DNA from: an uncultured Clostridia bacterium | GTDB taxonomy: Bacteria; Bacillota; Clostridia; Christensenellales; Borkfalkiaceae | DNA: 5,581 nucleotides | Assembly: GCA_945835865.1 (NCBI GenBank) | Contig: CAMAJQ010000071.1 | Coordinates: forward strand, 1 to 5,581 | Direction: 5' to 3' | In this document: positions 1-5,581 of the stretch, in pieces | How positions within the stretch are numbered: position 1 is the first letter of the stretch | Layout: each line of letters starts with the position of its first letter | The notes under the pieces: model-generated | Seen by the model: the letters and a program-made list of their open reading frames with translations, nothing else | The model's database searches: none | Told to the model about the DNA's origin: nothing | Translations under genes and position numbers: made by a program

Positions 1-58
1 ATAATGATAGACCTTTTCACAGAATGAAAAACCTTGCCGGACGAATGCGCCCGGGTCG

Positions 59-87
59 TTTCCGCGGCGGGAATCCCGCCGCGGAAA
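59..87 (-). terminator. Perfect 13-bp GC-rich hairpin after the lipoprotein gene
   Basis: Bases 59-71 pair exactly with 75-87 around a 3-base loop, starting 7 bases after the stop codon. The stem is very stable (mostly G-C). No U-run follows it on the minus-strand transcript, which continues ACGACCC, so it is not a classic intrinsic terminator. It may terminate with help, or protect the 3' end of the mRNA. Confidence 0.5.
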
Positions 88-94
88 ACGCAAA

Positions 95-2827
95 TCAATC
101 TTCCCGATAGGTCTCCGTGAAGTCGGCGATGACCACGCAGGAGGCGTACGAACTGATCTGGATCGGAAGGTTTTTCTTCGCGACGTTGATCGTGCGGAGA
201 AGGGTCTCCGCGCCGTACGTGCCGTCTGCGTTCTTCATGCTGTAATACAGGCTGACCGAAGTATCCGTGATCGCGATCCTGATTTTGGTGCCCGTTTTCG
301 AGGGGGTGAAGTTCAGAGACGGATCCGTACTAAATTCTCCGTCGTACGTGTAGAGCCCCGCGAAACCGTAGTGAGCGGCGTAGTAGAACATCCAGCCGCC
401 TTCGCCGTCGCCGCCGAGGCGGACGCGGAAGTTGCCGCCCGCGTTGCCGTAGTTATCCATGCCGTACAGAACGAAGGAAATTTCGGTGAGCGCGAGGGTC
501 TCGTTCACCGTGAAGACCTGGAGCCCCGCGTTGGAGATGCGGATATCTCCGTTCGCCTCTTTGGTGATCTGCGCACTGTCGGACGTGAAGTCGCCCTGCG
601 CGGTGATGAGTTTCGAAACGGTTGCCGAAGGATAATATCCGATTTCAAAGGAAGCCATTCTCACGCAGGAAGCGTTCGAACTGATGGTGACCGGAAGAAT
701 CTTCTTCTGAACGGAAAGGGTACGGTGAAGAGTCTCCGCGCCGTACGCGCCGTCTTCTCCCTTCACGCTGTAATACAGGCTGACCGAAGTATCCGTGATC
801 GCAATTCTGATTTTGGTATAACCCGTTGACGAAGGTTTAAAGTTCAGAGACGAATCGGTATTAAATTCTCCGTCGTACGTGTAGAGTCCCGCGAAACCGT
901 AGAAGGGAGAATAGTAGAACATCCAGCCGCCTTCGCCGTCGCCGCCGAGGCGGATGCGGAAGTTACCGCTCGGGTTACCGTAGTTGTCCATGCCGTAAAG
1001 GACGAAGGAGATCTCGCAGACGTCTCTCGTCACGGCGAGGCGATAGATCTGAATTCCGCTGTCGGAGATCTTGAAGGCGTCGTTTTCCATGACGAGCGTC
1101 GGGCTGTCCGCCGTGAAATCGCTCTGAGAGGTGATCTGTTTTCTGATGACGGAAGTCGACTGATACACGGCGACGAGGACGGTTTCCTCCGTCAGCACGA
1201 AGGTGTATTCGGCGTCCGTAGAGACGATCTCTTCCCCCTTTTTCCAGCCTTTGAAGGCGTAACCGCTCTTTTCGGGCGCAACGACAGTGACGGAAGCGCC
1301 GATTTCATAACAGCCGCTTCCCTCCCCTCCTTCTACGGTGAGGTTGACGCCGTCGACGTATTCCGCCGAAATCGTCGCGTCGCCGACGACGGTATAAACG
1401 AAAGTCTTCTCCGTCGAAAGAACGGTTTCTCCGTTCTTCCAGCAACGGAAGGCTTTTCCTTCGGGCGCCTGCGCCGAAACCGTCACGGACGCGCCGACGG
1501 GATACGTTCCGCTGCCCGTTCCTCCCTCGACGGCAACCGTCGCCGCAACGGCGTAATATTTCGTCGTGAAGGCGGCAAGTCTGACGTGAGAGGCGTACGA
1601 GGAGATCTGGAAGGGTCTGACGACCTTTTTATCCGTCAGCGTTCTGAGGAGAGTCTCCTCGCCGAAAGTCCCGTCTTCCGCCATGACGCTGTAATAGAGG
1701 CTGACCATTCCGTCGCCGAACACGAGCCTGACGCGGGTATGTTCGGAAGCCGAGGGTCTGAAGGAAGGCGTGCCTTCGACGTTCCATTCTCCGTCGTACA
1801 CGTATAAACCCGCAAAACCGTAGTGAGCGGCGTAATAGAACATCCAGCCGGATTCGCCGTCGTCGCCGACGCGCACGCGGAAGTTGCCGCCCGCGTTGCC
1901 GTAGTTATCCATGCCGTACATCACGAAGGAGATCTCCGTATACGCATACGCTCCCTGCCCTTTCGCGACGAGACTGCCTCTGTCGGTAACGATAAAGTCG
2001 CCGTTTTCGGCGTAAGCGAACGCCGGAGATCCGCTCGCAAACTGCTCGTTTTTTGTATAGACGTCGGTGAAGAGGGTAAGATCGCCCAATTCGGCGACGA
2101 GAGTAACGGTTGCCGCCGCATTAAAGGCGTAAGTCGCCTCGCGGGAAATTTCTTCTCCGTTTACCGTCCAGCGGATAAAATATTTTCCTTCGGGAACGTT
2201 CGCGACGGCGGTGACCGCCTCCCCCTCCCGATATGCGCCGCTGCCGGCGCCGCCTTCGACGGTCACCGTGTAGACGTTGCCGAACACCGCGTTGACCGTG
2301 ACGTCGCCGTCGAGCGTAAGGCTGTAAACGGCGTAGTCGGCGACGGTCTCCCCGCCGATCGTCCAGCAGACGAAATATTTGCCCTCTTCGACGACGGGCG
2401 TTATCTCGACGGTCGAGCCTTTATCGTACGTTCCGCTGCCCGTCCCGCCGACGACCGTCAGCACGACGGTATCGACGAACTCGGCGGTCAGGGTGATATT
2501 CCCGTCGACGACGACGGACCAGGTCTCCGTTTCCGCAACCGTCTCTCCGTCCTTCTTCCAGCAGACGAACCGCTTGCTTTCGGGCTGATCGGCGGTAACG
2601 GTGACTTCGGTCCCCTTTTCGTACGTACCGCTGCCCGTCCCGCCGACGACCGTCAGCGTAAAGGTCTCGGTCTCTTCCGGAAGAGAAACGCTTTCGCTCT
2701 CCGCTTCCGAGGAAGACGCGCTCTCCTGCGAAGAGCCCTGTCCGGACGTTTCCGCACAGGAAGCGCCGACGAACGCTGCGAGTGCCACGAGGAGCATCGC
2801 GAGAATCGTTCTGAACTTCGTTTTCAT
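95..2827 (-). CDS. Predicted surface lipoprotein with five divergent InlB B-repeats and three jelly-roll-like domains
   Basis: This gene is complete at 910 residues. The ATG at 2827 was chosen because it has GGAGGG eight bases upstream and begins a signal peptide (MKTKFRTILAMLLVALAAFV) followed by Gly-Ala-Ser-Cys. An in-frame ATG at 2926 would add 33 charged residues before the signal and overlap the upstream gene by about 100 bases. Cys24 is the probable lipidated residue. Residues 25-54 are a Ser/Glu/Gln-rich linker. Divergent InlB B-repeats (Flg_new_2-like, with GGTGSGTY and a Cys-Trp or Gly-Trp turn) lie at 55-118, 121-183, 185-248, 429-491 and 494-556. Jelly-roll-like domains lie at 249-425, 558-733 and 735-908, each with a YGMDNYGN and GWMFYY core. 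No catalytic residues are recognisable. Binding or adhesion at the cell surface is inferred from architecture alone. It is probably cotranscribed and translationally coupled with the gene before it. Confidence 0.92.
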   Translation of the reverse strand: MKTKFRTILAMLLVALAAFVGASCAETSGQGSSQESASSSEAESESVSLPEETETFTLTVVGGTGSGTYEKGTEVTVTADQPESKRFVCWKKDGETVAETETWSVVVDGNITLTAEFVDTVVLTVVGGTGSGTYDKGSTVEITPVVEEGKYFVCWTIGGETVADYAVYSLTLDGDVTVNAVFGNVYTVTVEGGAGSGAYREGEAVTAVANVPEGKYFIRWTVNGEEISREATYAFNAAATVTLVAELGDLTLFTDVYTKNEQFASGSPAFAYAENGDFIVTDRGSLVAKGQGAYAYTEISFVMYGMDNYGNAGGNFRVRVGDDGESGWMFYYAAHYGFAGLYVYDGEWNVEGTPSFRPSASEHTRVRLVFGDGMVSLYYSVMAEDGTFGEETLLRTLTDKKVVRPFQISSYASHVRLAAFTTKYYAVAATVAVEGGTGSGTYPVGASVTVSAQAPEGKAFRCWKNGETVLSTEKTFVYTVVGDATISAEYVDGVNLTVEGGEGSGCYEIGASVTVVAPEKSGYAFKGWKKGEEIVSTDAEYTFVLTEETVLVAVYQSTSVIRKQITSQSDFTADSPTLVMENDAFKISDSGIQIYRLAVTRDVCEISFVLYGMDNYGNPSGNFRIRLGGDGEGGWMFYYSPFYGFAGLYTYDGEFNTDSSLNFKPSSTGYTKIRIAITDTSVSLYYSVKGEDGAYGAETLHRTLSVQKKILPVTISSNASCVRMASFEIGYYPSATVSKLITAQGDFTSDSAQITKEANGDIRISNAGLQVFTVNETLALTEISFVLYGMDNYGNAGGNFRVRLGGDGEGGWMFYYAAHYGFAGLYTYDGEFSTDPSLNFTPSKTGTKIRIAITDTSVSLYYSMKNADGTYGAETLLRTINVAKKNLPIQISSYASCVVIADFTETYRED
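104..625 (-). repeat. Jelly-roll-like domain J3 of the lipoprotein
   Basis: Residues 735-908, at the C-terminus, ending in an IADF strand and a short hydrophilic tail. The sequence is a mixture of J1 and J2: the GGDGEGG and AITDTSVSLYYS parts follow J2, while the NAGGNFRVR and AHYGFAG parts follow J1. It is most likely a duplicate of J2 altered by exchange with J1. Confidence 0.7.
629..1156 (-). repeat. Jelly-roll-like domain J2 of the lipoprotein
   Basis: Residues 558-733, with the core EISFVLYGMDNYGN, FRIRLGGDGEGGWMFYY and KIRIAITDTSVSLYYS. It is followed almost directly by J3, with which it shares long exact DNA tracts (767-802 with 239-274, and 912-954 with 381-423). J2 carries PFYGFAG where J1 and J3 carry AHYGFAG, and NPSGNFRIR where the others have NAGGNFRVR. 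Confidence 0.7.
1160..1543 (-). repeat. Two further divergent B-repeats (R4-R5) in the lipoprotein
   Basis: R4 (1355-1543) and R5 (1160-1348) separate the first jelly-roll-like domain from the second. R4 keeps GGTGSGTY and a Cys-Trp turn. R5 has GGEGSGCY and Gly-Trp, and is the more diverged. They probably act as a spacer or stalk between binding domains. Confidence 0.8.
1553..2083 (-). repeat. Jelly-roll-like domain J1 of the lipoprotein
   Basis: Residues 249-425. The core reads EISFVMYGMDNYGN, FRVRVGDDGESGWMFYY, then RVRLVFGDGMVSLYYS and a closing strand near RLAAF. The alternating strands, with Gly turns and aromatic faces, suggest a concanavalin/LamG-like sandwich, though no named family is recognised. 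J1 is the most diverged of the three copies overall but shares an exact 46-base tract with J3. Confidence 0.7.
2084..2665 (-). repeat. Three tandem divergent B-repeats (R1-R3) in the lipoprotein
   Basis: R1 (2474-2665), R2 (2279-2467) and R3 (2084-2275) each encode about 63 residues: a TVVGGTGSGTY-type strand, an EVTVTA strand, an EGKYFVCW turn and a final TLTAEF strand. R1 and R2 share an exact 30-base tract (2628-2657 and 2433-2462), which points to fairly recent duplication. They resemble the Flg_new_2 (divergent InlB B-repeat) group. Confidence 0.82.
2756..2827 (-). other. Lipoprotein signal peptide and putative lipobox cysteine
   Basis: Residues 1-24 have a basic start (MKTKFR), a hydrophobic core (ILAMLLVALAAFV) and Gly-Ala-Ser before Cys24, followed by an acidic Ser/Glu linker. 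This fits a type II (lipoprotein) signal, although position -3 is Gly rather than the usual Leu. Type I cleavage after Ala-Ser cannot be excluded from sequence alone. Confidence 0.75.
2824..2827 (-). other. ATGA stop/start overlap between the two genes
   Basis: The TGA stop of the upstream gene (2824-2826) and the ATG of the lipoprotein gene (2825-2827) share bases as ATGA. This arrangement is typical of translational coupling within an operon. There is no room for a separate intergenic promoter, so cotranscription is the simplest reading. Confidence 0.93.
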
Positions 2828-5581
2828 TCTTTTTTCCCTCCATGGGTAGATTTTATTCTGCAAAGCGCAAAGGCGCATAATGCCGTAAACAGGATGGCAA
2901 GCCCGCTTTCCGCGGACGCTCCGCAACCCTTTTTCTTCTGACAGGAGACGACGATCTCCACGGAATCTCCTTCGGCGGTGAAGACGTACGCCCCGTTTTC
3001 GGCGGCGATCTCCATGCCGTTGATCTCGACCCGGACGACGGTTTTTCCCTTGTCCGCGGCGACGGTGAAGGAATAACTCCTGCCGATCTCCACCGTTTCG
3101 GGCAAGCCGACGACGGAGCCTCCCTCGCAGACGACCGACGGCGAGACGATTTTGTTGTACTTCGCGTACAGATAGACGTTGCTTTCAAACGCAGCCGTAG
3201 AAAGATCGCATTTTTCAAGGAAAGCGGCGTCGAAATACCATCCGCCGAAGACGTAGCCCTCGTGCGCGGGCGGGTCGATCTCGTTGGGCGCGGTCTTGCC
3301 GATCGTGACGACGGACGTCTTGCCCGTTATGGTATCCACGACGGTGACGTCGATCTTATCGGCGTCGTTGACGAGAGGCTTCACGAGCGTATAGCCCGTC
3401 ACGCAGTCGAAGGCGACGTCCCACCCCTTGAAAACGTGCAGGGCGTCCGAAGAAAGTCCGGGCGCGGTCGCCCCTTCTCCGTCCTTCACTTCTTCTTCCT
3501 TCAGCGTGTTGCCGTAATAGTCGAGGAAGACGACCCTGTGTTTCTGTTTTTCAAACCGCGCGACGAAGACGGCGTTTTCCGTAATGCCGACGAGGCTGCC
3601 GTCAAACCCGACGAAAACGTACCCCTCCGGCGCCGGAACGATGGGCGGAAGAGCGTTGCCCCCGTACGGAACCTCACAGCGGGCAATCTCTTCACCGTCC
3701 GGCGTGCGGAACGTCACGGTATAGAGAACAGGTTCGTAAGTTGCGTAGATCGCCCTGTCTCTCGTCGCCGCGCCGAGCGCGCTGTCGTAGCCCGTCTGAA
3801 CGTAACCCACAACGGCGTCCATCGACGGCGGGAGGATCTCCTCGCCGTGCTCGACGTACGAAACGTATTTCTTCCCGTCCCTTGCGACGAAGACGACGGT
3901 GTGTCTGACCGGTCCGACCGCCGCGCGGACGGTCGCGTTCTCGCGGAGGGCGAACACGTCGACTGTTTTTCCGCTCTCGTCCGTCCAGCCCGTCTGCACG
4001 AGGTTCCCGCCGACGACAGGCACGGGCACTCCCGCAATCGCCTCGTCGGAAACCGCCGTCCGCCTTCCGAGAAATTCGCCGTCGGAAGAAAGGAACGTTA
4101 TGGTATAAGTCGTTTTTTCTATAATTCCCGTCGAATAACCCTCTGCGGAGACGACGGAGTACAGACCGGAAACGGTCTTCTGTGCCAATACTTCGGATCC
4201 CTTTTTCACCGTCACGGCACGGTTGCCTTCCGCATAGGAGAGGCGGACGACGCCGTTTGCGTCCGTCACGGCGCTCTCGCCGTTTTCCGTCGTCACCGTG
4301 ACGCCTGCGGCGGGAACGCCGCCTTGTCCGAGCACCCGCACCGCCGATTTTTCTCCGGCGGAGAGGTAGAAATACTCGCTTTCAAAGGTGATCCCGTAAG
4401 CGCTGAAGGCAAAGGTCGTCTCCCCGCTGCGGAAAGAGATCTCCTCGTCGACGGTAAGGATGGCGTTTCCCTCGTAAAAGACGGAGACGGTCAGGCGGTT
4501 TCCCTTCGTGCCCACGCGGATGAGGATCTCCGCACCCGTCTGTTTGAGCCCGTCGAGATTCCCGGAGAGCGCGTAGCAGTCCAGCCCGTCCTGCGTATTG
4601 AGCCTGTGCACCGATACCAACCCGTATACGGGCTGATACTGAATACGGACGAAATCTTCTCCTTTATAGAGATAGAGAGAAACGTTGTCTCCCGCGCCCG
4701 CGTTGCCGCCCGTATAACGGACGGTCGTCTCTGCGACGAAATCCCCCGTCAGAGTCGCGGCAGATCGCGCTGACTGCCCCGACCGCGCGCCATCCGACTG
4801 GACGAGTTTTCCGTCCGAAACCGAATAGCCTGCGGAAACGCCGGTCAGCCAGTTGGCGTTTTCGAATTCGTCCGCGATATAATCCGCCGTCTTTTCCATG
4901 ACGATCGTGCGCGAATCGCCTAAGACGACGGTTCCCGTCGGGCGGTACCCGAACGCCGACACCCGCAGCGCGACGGAGGCGTCCGCCCCGGCAAAGAATT
5001 TCACTTCGCCGCCGACGGAAGAGTATTCGCCGACGGGCACGCCGTCCGCAAAGACCTGCGCGCGGGCGTTTTCCACCGCTTTGCCGTCCGAACCGATCAG
5101 CGAGACGCGGTATTCCTCCCCCTGCCCGGTGATCTCCGAAACGAAGACGTCGTCGAAAGACGCCCTCGTGTTATAGCAGGAAAAGCGGAACGCACCCATG
5201 GAAATGACGGAAGTTTCGTCGACGGCGGACAGGACTTTTTCCCCGTTCACCCATAGGGTGATCGCAACCCCTTTCCCCCGGCTCGTGCAGGAGACGGAGA
5301 CGTCGTACCATATGCCGGTCTCGCAGGAAAAGCCCGCCGTGGCGAGATACTGCTCGCCGCCGACGTCCTTACGGATGGCGATCTGGTTTCTCGCGCGGCT
5401 GAAATAGACGATATAACTCTTTGATGCGCTCGCCCGAAGAGCTAAGGTCACCATGTTGTCGATTCCGGAAAAACTATCGAAACGGACGCGAAGAGAAGCG
5501 CGGAAATCCGCGTATTGCGCGTAGTACGTGGACGCGGAGGTCAGCACGCCGACCGCCGTCTGGCAAAGGACTCCGTTTCCT
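2824..5581 (-). CDS. Large modular surface protein with LamG-like, CnaB-like and InlB B-repeats and a Cys-containing C-terminal sorting tail (5' end outside window)
   Basis: The reading frame is open to the right edge, so the N-terminus and any signal peptide are missing; a GTG at 5547 lies inside the first domain and is not a credible start. Residues are counted from the codon at 5580. Residues 1-150 are a LamG/concanavalin-type jelly-roll (FRASLRVRFDSF, then GIWYDVSV and ITLWVNGEKV, ending FDDVFVSEI). Residues 155-231 are a CnaB or carboxypeptidase-regulatory-like Ig fold (DGKAVENARAQVFADG, then SAFGYRP). Residues 233-408 are a second jelly-roll (DEFEN, then YSVSDGKLVQSD). Residues 412-472 are a second CnaB-like domain (TDANGVVRLSY). 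Residues 490-808 are five B-repeats, and 812-880 a final divergent repeat. Residues 882-918 are KKKGCG, a hydrophobic stretch and a basic tail. No catalytic motif is visible. It is likely an exported adhesin or glycan-binding protein; the domain folds are moderately sure and the ligand unknown. It overlaps the next gene by 4 bases. Confidence 0.88.
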   Translation of the reverse strand, partial: GNGVLCQTAVGVLTSASTYYAQYADFRASLRVRFDSFSGIDNMVTLALRASASKSYIVYFSRARNQIAIRKDVGGEQYLATAGFSCETGIWYDVSVSCTSRGKGVAITLWVNGEKVLSAVDETSVISMGAFRFSCYNTRASFDDVFVSEITGQGEEYRVSLIGSDGKAVENARAQVFADGVPVGEYSSVGGEVKFFAGADASVALRVSAFGYRPTGTVVLGDSRTIVMEKTADYIADEFENANWLTGVSAGYSVSDGKLVQSDGARSGQSARSAATLTGDFVAETTVRYTGGNAGAGDNVSLYLYKGEDFVRIQYQPVYGLVSVHRLNTQDGLDCYALSGNLDGLKQTGAEILIRVGTKGNRLTVSVFYEGNAILTVDEEISFRSGETTFAFSAYGITFESEYFYLSAGEKSAVRVLGQGGVPAAGVTVTTENGESAVTDANGVVRLSYAEGNRAVTVKKGSEVLAQKTVSGLYSVVSAEGYSTGIIEKTTYTITFLSSDGEFLGRRTAVSDEAIAGVPVPVVGGNLVQTGWTDESGKTVDVFALRENATVRAAVGPVRHTVVFVARDGKKYVSYVEHGEEILPPSMDAVVGYVQTGYDSALGAATRDRAIYATYEPVLYTVTFRTPDGEEIARCEVPYGGNALPPIVPAPEGYVFVGFDGSLVGITENAVFVARFEKQKHRVVFLDYYGNTLKEEEVKDGEGATAPGLSSDALHVFKGWDVAFDCVTGYTLVKPLVNDADKIDVTVVDTITGKTSVVTIGKTAPNEIDPPAHEGYVFGGWYFDAAFLEKCDLSTAAFESNVYLYAKYNKIVSPSVVCEGGSVVGLPETVEIGRSYSFTVAADKGKTVVRVEINGMEIAAENGAYVFTAEGDSVEIVVSCQKKKGCGASAESGLAILFTALCAFALCRIKSTHGGKKE
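2827..2937 (-). other. Putative C-terminal sorting signal of the upstream protein
   Basis: The last 37 residues of the upstream protein have three parts: Lys-Lys-Lys-Gly-Cys-Gly-Ala-Ser, then a hydrophobic segment (SGLAILFTALCAFALC), then a basic tail ending Gly-Gly-Lys-Lys-Glu. There is no LPXTG motif. The layout is like known CTERM sorting tails (for example MYXO-CTERM, which also has a Cys just before the membrane segment), but I cannot assign it to a named family. It may serve as a processed anchor or simply as a membrane tether. Confidence 0.65.
2836..2841 (-). promoter_or_regulatory. Shine-Dalgarno site GGAGGG for the lipoprotein gene
   Basis: The mRNA reads GGAGGG, then AAAAAAGA, then ATG, which gives an 8-base spacer and near-perfect anti-Shine-Dalgarno pairing. 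The site lies inside the last codons of the upstream gene and encodes part of its Gly-Gly-Lys-Lys-Glu tail. It settles the start codon of the downstream gene at 2827 and points to its own ribosome recruitment in addition to coupling. Confidence 0.9.
3157..4113 (-). repeat. Five tandem InlB/Listeria-Bacteroides-type B-repeats in the upstream protein
   Basis: Five units of about 57-67 residues start with a YTITF or HTVVF type strand and end with an ATY or YAKY type strand. They lie at residues 490-555, 558-617, 618-677, 680-736 and 742-808 of the visible protein. The last is canonical (EGYVFGGWYFD, then NVYLYAKY). In units two and three the usual Gly-Trp is Gly-Tyr and Gly-Phe, so the array is well diverged. 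Such repeats are common as stalks of secreted surface proteins. Confidence 0.82.

Noticed and set aside
14..30. Short inverted repeat TTTTCA / TGAAAA as a second terminator
   Set aside because: It has only six A/T-rich pairs with a 5-base loop; the stem is too weak to call without transcript data.
104..2665. CRISPR array or mobile repeat
   Set aside because: The DNA repeats are in frame, encode protein domains and have no regular short repeat/spacer layout or transposase.
2828..2926. Extended start for the lipoprotein at the ATG at 2926
   Set aside because: The extra 33 residues are charged, precede an otherwise perfect signal peptide, and overlap the upstream gene. The start at 2827 has GGAGGG at ideal spacing.
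1823..2941. 372-codon open frame on the plus strand
   Set aside because: It is antisense to the lipoprotein gene and crosses the gene junction. It has no ribosome-binding site or recognisable domain, and its composition is that of a shadow frame.
3262..4773. 503-codon open frame on the plus strand
   Set aside because: It is antisense to the B-repeats, CnaB-like and second jelly-roll regions. Its translation is rich in Arg, Asp, His and Val with no domain pattern, as expected when GC-rich codons are read backwards.
5545..5547. GTG as start of the upstream gene
   Set aside because: The frame stays open to the window edge with sensible jelly-roll sequence before it, and no signal peptide follows. 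The gene is simply cut by the window.

Overview
The window suggests an uncultured, GC-rich, Gram-positive-type gut bacterium, most likely a clostridium. The clues are a perfect GGAGGG ribosome-binding site, a lipoprotein signal followed by a Ser/Glu-rich linker, and large secreted proteins built from InlB-type B-repeats and jelly-roll-like domains. The style resembles surface proteins of Christensenellales-type clostridia. That placement is inference from protein style, as there is no rRNA or marker gene here.

Both genes lie on the minus strand and read from right to left. Positions 5581 to 2824 hold the 3' part of a large surface-protein gene whose 5' end lies outside the window. Its visible 918 residues run: jelly-roll (LamG/ConA-like), CnaB-like Ig domain, second jelly-roll, second CnaB-like domain, five Listeria-Bacteroides-type B-repeats, a final divergent repeat, then a Lys-Lys-Lys-Gly-Cys-Gly / hydrophobic / basic tail that looks like a C-terminal sorting signal. 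Its stop codon overlaps the start of the next gene in an ATGA junction. Positions 2827 to 95 encode a complete 910-residue predicted lipoprotein arranged R-R-R-J-R-R-J-J, where R is a divergent InlB B-repeat of about 63 residues and J is a jelly-roll-like domain of about 175 residues.

The last 94 bases hold a perfect 13-bp GC-rich hairpin just after the stop codon, a likely transcript end or 3' stabiliser, and no gene. The tight overlap implies that the two surface proteins are made together: one carries a putative C-terminal sorting tail and one a lipid anchor. No enzyme active site is visible in either, so adhesion or glycan binding is the most reasonable but unproven role.

The points most worth a second look are the Cys-containing C-terminal signal, the coding tail that doubles as the next gene's ribosome-binding site, and the patchwork DNA identity among the three J domains, which looks like recombination or gene conversion.
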